Origin: an uncultured Bacteroidota bacterium | Lineage (GTDB): Bacteria; Bacteroidota; Bacteroidia; Flavobacteriales; UBA7312 | Direction: 5' to 3' | NCBI GenBank assembly: GCA_902580855.1 | Contig: CACHMF010000007.1 | Coordinates: 1 to 53,453 of the forward strand | Length of the DNA: 53,453 nucleotides | In this document: piece by piece, positions 47,136-53,453 of the stretch | How the letters are laid out: each line of letters opens with the position of its first letter | Numbering within the stretch: position 1 is the stretch's first letter | Position numbers and translations under genes: made by a program | Notes under the pieces: model-generated | What the model was told of the DNA's origin: nothing | Seen by the model: the letters and a program-made list of their open reading frames with translations, nothing else | Database searches by the model: none

Positions 47136-48160
47136 AAAAAGCACAATATCTTTTTGAACAATTTTTTCCTCATGGGAAAGTTGAGCATTTACAAGCTATT
47201 ACAGAAGGTCTGATTAATCAGACCTTTGTTGTTTTTACTACTCATCAGAAATTTATTTTGCAGTCAATAAACACTACTGTTTTCCCTCTGTTTAAAGAAG
47301 GCTTGTTTAATATTTTACTTGTTAAAAAACACTTATTTGAGGCCAAATTTCCTTATGCTTTCCCTACGCCTATTCAAGATAAATATATAGAGTGTAAATC
47401 AGAAATATGGCGTTTATTCCCCTATATTGAAGATAGTGTTTGCTATAATAAAGTGCCATCACAGACGATAGTTCAAGAAGCGGGAAAATGCTTAGGGTCT
47501 TTTTATCGAAGTAGTGCAACGGTTCCTGTTGAGCAATTACATATTACCTTGCCAGATTTTCATGCAGGAGCATTTCGGTTAGCTCAATTCGAGCAAGCAG
47601 TCAATACAAGCGGGAAGGAACGAAAGCAATTAGCCCAAGAGCTGATTGAAAATATTGATTCACAAAAAGAGATATTGTTGCAGTTTGATCAATTGAACGC
47701 ATCATTACCACAAAGAGTGGTTCATTTTGATACGAAAATCAGCAATTTTTTATTTGATAAAAAAACGGATAAAGCCACAGCACTTATTGACTTAGATACA
47801 TTAATGCCCGGTACAGTTTTATCTGATATTGGCGATATGATTCGAACATATAGTAATGTGTTAGGAGAAGAGTCGCAAGAGATTAGTCAGGTTAGGGCAG
47901 ATGCTAAAATTATTAAAGTTTTGCTCCGTTCTTTTTTATCTGAAGTAACTCTTACTAAAGAAGAAAAAACACAATTATACTTTGCCGGACAAGCGATTAC
48001 TTTGATGCAGTCTGTTCGGTTTTTAACAGACTTTTTAAATGATAATGTCTATTTTAAGACTTCCTACGAAATGCATAATTTGATGCGTGCCCAGAATCAG
48101 TGGGCTTTATATAAGTCGCTTAAACACTCGGTTCTACCCAATCTCCATGAGAACGAATGA
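47126..48160 (+). CDS. APH-like phosphotransferase, N-acetylhexosamine kinase-like
   Basis: VVHFDTKISNFLFD (HxDxxxxN) and LIDLDTLMPGTVLSDIGDMIR; GTG start overlapping the upstream CDS. Confidence 0.82.
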   Translation: MELKKAQYLFEQFFPHGKVEHLQAITEGLINQTFVVFTTHQKFILQSINTTVFPLFKEGLFNILLVKKHLFEAKFPYAFPTPIQDKYIECKSEIWRLFPYIEDSVCYNKVPSQTIVQEAGKCLGSFYRSSATVPVEQLHITLPDFHAGAFRLAQFEQAVNTSGKERKQLAQELIENIDSQKEILLQFDQLNASLPQRVVHFDTKISNFLFDKKTDKATALIDLDTLMPGTVLSDIGDMIRTYSNVLGEESQEISQVRADAKIIKVLLRSFLSEVTLTKEEKTQLYFAGQAITLMQSVRFLTDFLNDNVYFKTSYEMHNLMRAQNQWALYKSLKHSVLPNLHENE

Positions 48161-50054
48161 GCTCAATAAGTGCATCTACTGCTTCTGCCTCAGGGATATT
48201 TCTTTGTACTACCTCTTTTTCTTTATAAAGAGTGATTTTCCCAATACCTGTTCCTACATAACCATAGTCAGCATCAGCCATTTCTCCAGGGCCGTTTACG
48301 ATACATCCCATGATTCCAATTTTCACACCTTTTAAGTGATCGGTTTTAGCACGAATTTTTGCGGTTGTTTCTTGCAGGTCAAAAAGTGTTCTACCACAAG
48401 AAGGGCAAGAGATGTATTCTGTTTTGGAGATGCGTGTTCTACTTGCTTGCAAAATGCCAAAAGCAGTATGGTTAATTGATTGGTCGCTTCCACAGTTTTC
48501 GGCTGCAATGAAGATGCCATCACCTAATCCATCAGTGAGTAAAGCCCCCATATCTGTGGCACTATGTAGTTGTAACTGTTCGGTTGTTAGGTTTCCATAA
48601 GCTCTACCAATGATGACAGGGACATCACAATTGTTATCCATCAGCTCGATGAATAACCTTCTTTGCTCGGCCATACCATGACTGTTCCAGCTATCAATAA
48701 GTAAAACAGCTGTTTTATCAGTTTTAACTTTCGTAATAAATGCTTCCGATAAATCAGAAAGACAAGCGTAAATCATATTCATTTTGTCCGAAAGTTCAAT
48801 TCCCATTAGGTAATCGCTAGCTTGTATAAATGGATATACTCTTTCTTTGTGTTTTTGTTGAAGCCAAGTATTGTGATTGTATATTATACCTAGCGTTCCA
48901 GGAATTTCAAAATCGATGATTTTATCCCCTACAAACACATAGTCACAAGCCATGTCAGATACATTCCACTTATCTAAAGGAACGGAGTAGTTATATCCTA
49001 AAGCGAAAAAAGATGCAGGAGTTATTTTTTCTTTCAAACAAAAATCAGCTATCACGACAGGCACATGTTTGCTTCCGATATTCAACACCTCTCTACTGGT
49101 TCGTTTAGTATATTCAAAAGGGTTGATTGGATTGTTTTCAATTGCTTTAATGGGATCGTGGTTGTCTCGATTAGCGTATCGAGCAACTAATTCGCGTGCG
49201 ACAGGAATTTCAAATTCTGGCTCTTCCGTTAGTGAAACACGAACGGTATCACCAATTCCATCTTCTAGTAAAGTCCCAATCCCTACTGCAGATTTGATTC
49301 TCCCATCTTCTCCTTCTCCTGCTTCTGTTACACCTAAATGCAAAGGATAATTCATGCCTTCTTCTTGCATTTTTACAATGAGTAAACGATAAGCTTGTAC
49401 CATTACTTGGGTGTTACTTGCCTTCATGGAAAGTACGATTTGGTGGTAGTCTTCTTCTTGACAAATGCGTAAAAACTCTAAAGCAGATTCCACCATACCC
49501 AAAGGGGTGTCTCCATATCTGCTTAAAATACGATCAGATAATGAGCCGTGGTTTGTTCCAATACGCATAGCAGTTCCATGTTCTTTACATATGCGTACTA
49601 AGGGGATGAATCGTTCTTTGATGCGATTTATTTCTTGCTGATAAGTATCATCTGTGTATTCGATGTGCTCAAAGCGTTTTTTATCAGCATAATTTCCAGG
49701 GTTTACACGTACCTTTTCAACAATTCGTGCTGCAATTTCTGCAGCGTTTGGTGTAAAGTGAATGTCGGCAACTAAAGGAGTTTCATATCCTCTTTTATGT
49801 AACTCATCTTTAATGTTTTGAAGGTTCTCAGCATCTTTTCTGCTAGGAGCAGTAATTCGAACAATTTCGCAGCCAGCTTCAATCATTCTGATAGATTGTT
49901 CTACCGTAGCTTCGGTGTCCATAGTGTCCGTAGTGGTCATCGATTGTAAACGAATTGGGTTGTCACCTCCTACGCCTACTTGACCGATCATAACTTCGCG
50001 TGTCTTAAAACGCTCGTACTTTGTTAAACTGTTGCAATAGACTGCTTTCTGCAT
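48120..50054 (-). CDS. ispG: (E)-4-hydroxy-3-methylbut-2-enyl-diphosphate synthase, long form
   Basis: VGGDNPIRLQSMTTTDTMDTEATVEQ...SCPSCGRTLFDLQ...GIMGCIVNGPGEMADADYGYVG; 644 aa with insert. Confidence 0.96.
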   Translation of the reverse strand: MQKAVYCNSLTKYERFKTREVMIGQVGVGGDNPIRLQSMTTTDTMDTEATVEQSIRMIEAGCEIVRITAPSRKDAENLQNIKDELHKRGYETPLVADIHFTPNAAEIAARIVEKVRVNPGNYADKKRFEHIEYTDDTYQQEINRIKERFIPLVRICKEHGTAMRIGTNHGSLSDRILSRYGDTPLGMVESALEFLRICQEEDYHQIVLSMKASNTQVMVQAYRLLIVKMQEEGMNYPLHLGVTEAGEGEDGRIKSAVGIGTLLEDGIGDTVRVSLTEEPEFEIPVARELVARYANRDNHDPIKAIENNPINPFEYTKRTSREVLNIGSKHVPVVIADFCLKEKITPASFFALGYNYSVPLDKWNVSDMACDYVFVGDKIIDFEIPGTLGIIYNHNTWLQQKHKERVYPFIQASDYLMGIELSDKMNMIYACLSDLSEAFITKVKTDKTAVLLIDSWNSHGMAEQRRLFIELMDNNCDVPVIIGRAYGNLTTEQLQLHSATDMGALLTDGLGDGIFIAAENCGSDQSINHTAFGILQASRTRISKTEYISCPSCGRTLFDLQETTAKIRAKTDHLKGVKIGIMGCIVNGPGEMADADYGYVGTGIGKITLYKEKEVVQRNIPEAEAVDALIELIRSHGDWVEPSV

Positions 50055-50071
50055 GAGTCAAAAATACCAAA

Positions 50072-50097
50072 AAAGGCGGGTGTATAGCCCGCCTTTA
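50072..50097 (-). terminator. Terminator of the PNGase F-like gene
   Basis: Minus strand AAAGGCGGG-CTATACA-CCCGCCTTT followed by T-run. Confidence 0.8.
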
Positions 50098-50100
50098 TGA

Positions 50101-52323
50101 TTATCTGTTTAAGATGATTCTTTCAGTAGTTATTCTATCCCCTAATTGGAGTTTCAACAAGTAAACACCATTTGGCTGGTTGGATATATCTAATCTCTTT
50201 AGAGAGGTGTGAGCTTTTATTTCTTCGTGCCAAATAGCTTCTCCCAAGATGTTGTAAAGTTGAACATTAAAGGGTTTATTATTCTCGCTTAATTCAATTT
50301 GTATTTGTCCTGTTGTTGGATTAGGGTATATATTGAAAGGTTTTATTACTTCATCTTCAATAGTACTTACACCACCACCTACAGTAAAATGATGAATAAT
50401 TTTTGATCCAAAATCTGGATGAAAAGTTTCTAAGATATATGGAGGGAATACTTGTTGGAACTTTGCTGATCCTGTTCCGGTAGTAGCATTGCTCCACCAA
50501 AAGTCTAAACCATCTTTTCCATTATCAGTTAGTTCGAATAAATAACAGCCATTAGGTAAATTAACAGTGTCGATATTATATTGATTACTTGTTAGCCCAA
50601 ACTTCCAATACAGAGCTGTTCCATCCATGTCAGAAATTATCCATGAATTTTCATTGCCAAAATTATTTGCGTCTATTACCACTTTAAACTCGTTAGGGTA
50701 GTCAGGAACAAGCTCGAATGAACTACTTAAAAAATCATTTTCTTTTTGCTCATCAATACCTCCATTAGGATTACTTATACGGACATTGAATATATTATCT
50801 GATCCATTAAACAAGAAAGAAGGTAGAGTTACTTCTTCAGATTGTAAGTAATCTAAATTTCCTGTCCAGTTATATGTTTCAGTACTACCCCCTTCCATTT
50901 CATATTCAATATCTAAAGTGTTAAGAGCGGTTGTTCCAAGGTTTTTAATTTTAATTTTTGGATTTCCACATACTGGATTGAATCTTGAATGGATATCTTT
51001 TGTGCTTGGGCTAATGATATCAACTATCTCAGCGTTTAAACTAAAGTTAGCAGCTTCAAATTGAAAGAATTGTAATGCACAAGAATAGGAAGCGCCACTA
51101 GTAGGATTAAAGCTTGTAAAATCAACATCGAATAAAGCAGAATCTCCAGGTATAATTTGTGAAGAAATATCGTGGTAGAATGTAGGAACAGCTTCGCCTG
51201 GGCACCAATTTGCTCTGTCAAAAATCCATGTTCCACCTTGAGGCCAAACAGCATTTAATCCACAATCATCTTTCCATATTTCATTTGATCCAACAGATGT
51301 TCCGTTAACTTTTAAGTAATAATGTATCCCAGGGGTAAACTCACCTGCCTGTCCATGTCCACTAGGGGTAAATCGAAACTCAAATTCTTCTGCATTACTT
51401 AGTGTAGGAAGTTTCTTTGCTGGCATTTGGTTTGTTTCAAAATCACTAGATGATGAATATGAATATGAACTAGCAGCATTTTTATATACGTTGTTCACAG
51501 CTAAGACATTTCTTGCAGGTATTCCCTCAATAAATTCAAAATCGGTAGTAGCGCTAAATCCGCTTGACCAGCCAGAGTAAAAGGCATCTATTTCTACTGA
51601 GTCAACAAGTAAATGTGCAAAATCAGTTATATCATAAGAAAATACATGTTGCCAATCTTCTGTATAACCATTTGTTCCGTAGGATGAGTTGGTGGGATTC
51701 ATATATGTCCCATATGGAGTAATTGCGCGCCCTAGTTCGTACTCTTCAATAATTTCATAAATATTATATGTGTTCGTATTTGAAAGGTAAATAACATTAT
51801 CTGCACTTACCCAAACAGAATCACTTTGATTTCCAAGACTATCAAATTGAAAGTAGAAATAATTTGCAGTAAACACATAAGACGTATCAGTTGCTAGCCA
51901 TGGGTCTGTGGGATTATTATATGAGATAACAACAATACTATCGTTGTATATAGTGTCTACTCCAGCACTATCAAATTGGAGTGTAAAAGTAGGTTGATTT
52001 GCATATTCTAAAGAATCTTGCGTGACACCATTAGCAGTAAAGGAAGGAGCTAGCACCAATGTGGAATCGTATTTTCCTGTTCTGTGTCTTAATGTAATAT
52101 GAGTAGTGTAATCCCATCCGCTACATCCTGTTGAGGCACAACCCATAGTGTAATGTAACATTACTTTACGATAATTTTCTGATCCATCAGGGAATTCTCC
52201 CCATTGTTTATAATGACCGTACCATGTCATATCCGTAGCGTCATGTACTTTTACCCAAGTAGTGTCTTCAGCATAAGTATGACCATAAATAACAACAGAA
52301 ATTATAATGAAAAACTTTCTCAT
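50101..52323 (-). CDS. Peptide-N-glycosidase F-like secreted protein with T9SS type A sorting domain
   Basis: VMLHYTMGCASTGCSGWDYTTHITLRHRTG; DWQHVFSYDITDFAHLL; C-terminal IYPNPTTGQIQIEL...GVYLLKLQLGDRITTERIILNR. Confidence 0.85.
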   Translation of the reverse strand: MRKFFIIISVVIYGHTYAEDTTWVKVHDATDMTWYGHYKQWGEFPDGSENYRKVMLHYTMGCASTGCSGWDYTTHITLRHRTGKYDSTLVLAPSFTANGVTQDSLEYANQPTFTLQFDSAGVDTIYNDSIVVISYNNPTDPWLATDTSYVFTANYFYFQFDSLGNQSDSVWVSADNVIYLSNTNTYNIYEIIEEYELGRAITPYGTYMNPTNSSYGTNGYTEDWQHVFSYDITDFAHLLVDSVEIDAFYSGWSSGFSATTDFEFIEGIPARNVLAVNNVYKNAASSYSYSSSSDFETNQMPAKKLPTLSNAEEFEFRFTPSGHGQAGEFTPGIHYYLKVNGTSVGSNEIWKDDCGLNAVWPQGGTWIFDRANWCPGEAVPTFYHDISSQIIPGDSALFDVDFTSFNPTSGASYSCALQFFQFEAANFSLNAEIVDIISPSTKDIHSRFNPVCGNPKIKIKNLGTTALNTLDIEYEMEGGSTETYNWTGNLDYLQSEEVTLPSFLFNGSDNIFNVRISNPNGGIDEQKENDFLSSSFELVPDYPNEFKVVIDANNFGNENSWIISDMDGTALYWKFGLTSNQYNIDTVNLPNGCYLFELTDNGKDGLDFWWSNATTGTGSAKFQQVFPPYILETFHPDFGSKIIHHFTVGGGVSTIEDEVIKPFNIYPNPTTGQIQIELSENNKPFNVQLYNILGEAIWHEEIKAHTSLKRLDISNQPNGVYLLKLQLGDRITTERIILNR

Positions 52324-52355
52324 GAAAGTGTGATTTATAGGGTTCTAGTTTTGAT

Positions 52356-53453
52356 TTATTTAATAATTTGAAATTTTCCAGACTGTATTTCATTGTTGGA
52401 AATGAATTGATAATGATACATTCCTTCAGTCAAGTCAGATATCTTGATATTAACGTTTGAAATAATTTGTTTATTTAAAACTTCTTTTCCATCGATACTA
52501 TATATTTTAAGAACTCCATCATGATTAATATTTAAGCTGATAAATTCTTTTGCAGGATTTGGATAAACCAATGATGCCTGATTATTTACTTCTTTAACAG
52601 ATGAGCTTAGACATTGATATTCACAATCAACTATATTATCGTACTCACCTGTTCCATTTCCTGGATCTATGCAAGCTCCCGCTATACAGTCCCATGTTTC
52701 ATTATTATTGACTCCTGATCCATCATTTAAAAACTCTACTTCATATATATCTCCCGATCCATCTGTATAAGCTGTTAATAATGGTAAGCCTGCGTCATTA
52801 GTATCATCAGTCCAAAATGTATAATATGATTCTCCTGAATTGCTGCTAGTTTGAAAGAATGTCCAATCGTCAACTACTGTTATCATTCCTTTCATTCCCA
52901 TACCAGCATGTGGAGAACATACATAGTAATAGGTTCCTGGCTCTGTGAAGACATGAAAATCATCAGATAAATAGGTAAAGCCTCCGTTAGATGTTGCTCC
53001 ATTTGATAAATATGTGGATTCGTTAACCTCTGTAACATCATGATAACCGAGTCCAGTAAAGAAAACAGTATCTAAAACGTTTATTGTTAATGTATCAGGG
53101 TCAAATGTCATACCCATAGTTTGAACTTGATGAGATGTCTGAAAAGGTTTAATCCAAATCGAATCAACGGATGACGCATCATTTTTTACTCTCAAAACAT
53201 CAAATGCTCCTAAAGGTGTGAAAGCAGTGCCAAAGGCATCAACTTCTGAAATGTTAAATGTATCTTTTTTATATCTTACTAAATCTGCTCCAGGCATTGG
53301 GACAAACGTATTTTCAAAAATTGAATCGATTACAAATGACCAATTAAAATTATCACCATAGGTCATTGGAAAATTTGCCCAGGTGTCGGAAACTGGAAAC
53401 GATCCAAACGGACCAACAAATTCCAAAATATAGAGTCCACCAGCGTCATTTCT
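52356..53453 (-). CDS. Cupredoxin (plastocyanin-like) domain protein with T9SS type A sorting domain, 5' end outside window
   Basis: TLTINVLDTVFFTGLGYHDVTEV...GTYYYVCSPHAGMGMKGMITVVDD (His...Cys-x2-His-x4-Met); VYPNPAKEFISLNI...GKFQIIK; frame open to the window edge. Confidence 0.85.
   Translation of the reverse strand, partial: RNDAGGLYILEFVGPFGSFPVSDTWANFPMTYGDNFNWSFVIDSIFENTFVPMPGADLVRYKKDTFNISEVDAFGTAFTPLGAFDVLRVKNDASSVDSIWIKPFQTSHQVQTMGMTFDPDTLTINVLDTVFFTGLGYHDVTEVNESTYLSNGATSNGGFTYLSDDFHVFTEPGTYYYVCSPHAGMGMKGMITVVDDWTFFQTSSNSGESYYTFWTDDTNDAGLPLLTAYTDGSGDIYEVEFLNDGSGVNNNETWDCIAGACIDPGNGTGEYDNIVDCEYQCLSSSVKEVNNQASLVYPNPAKEFISLNINHDGVLKIYSIDGKEVLNKQIISNVNIKISDLTEGMYHYQFISNNEIQSGKFQIIK

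Noticed and set aside
48120-50054. Very long IspG (644 aa) as a novel fusion
   Set aside because: Long IspG with an inserted domain is the known form in Bacteroidota, chlamydiae and plants.
1-53453. Searched by eye for CRISPR arrays, transposases, integrases, toxin-antitoxin, restriction or other defence genes
   Set aside because: None recognised; gene content is overwhelmingly housekeeping with a T9SS-related 3' region.

Overview
Contiguous chromosomal segment from an AT-rich Bacteroidota (Flavobacteriales-like) genome. I infer this from the TAnnTTTG promoter boxes, type IX secretion sorting domains, PorP/SprF, DUF4271, DUF3098, DUF3109 and the long IspG. It is mostly housekeeping: translation (glyS, leuS, rplY, pth, tRNA-Leu(CAA)), RNA modification (queA, truB, rlmN, rsmI, rnpA), replication and nucleotides (dnaG, recJ, nrdB/nrdA, tdk, dCMP deaminase, prs), isoprenoid and envelope genes (ispD, ispG, uppP, alr, ftsX), two S41 proteases, and a 3' accessory zone of T9SS-related proteins. 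I see no rRNA, CRISPR array, transposase, prophage or recognisable defence island. The most interesting signals are: (1) two 36-bp palindromic sites of identical geometry (TTTGTATA-N18-TATACAAA) upstream of YceI and between divergent SRPBCC and tryptophan-dioxygenase-like genes, whose half-sites resemble those of B12 photoreceptor (CarH/LitR-type) MerR regulators; (2) an ATP-cone fused to NrdB while NrdA lacks one, with an unusual repeat- and hairpin-rich leader; (3) a G9 homopolymer inside a PorP/SprF-like outer-membrane gene, a candidate phase-variable tract; (4) an M23 peptidase with HxC in place of HxH; (5) several convergent gene pairs that overlap at their 3' ends, including recJ/dnaG sharing a CTAG as both stop codons. 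All calls were made by eye, with no database search.
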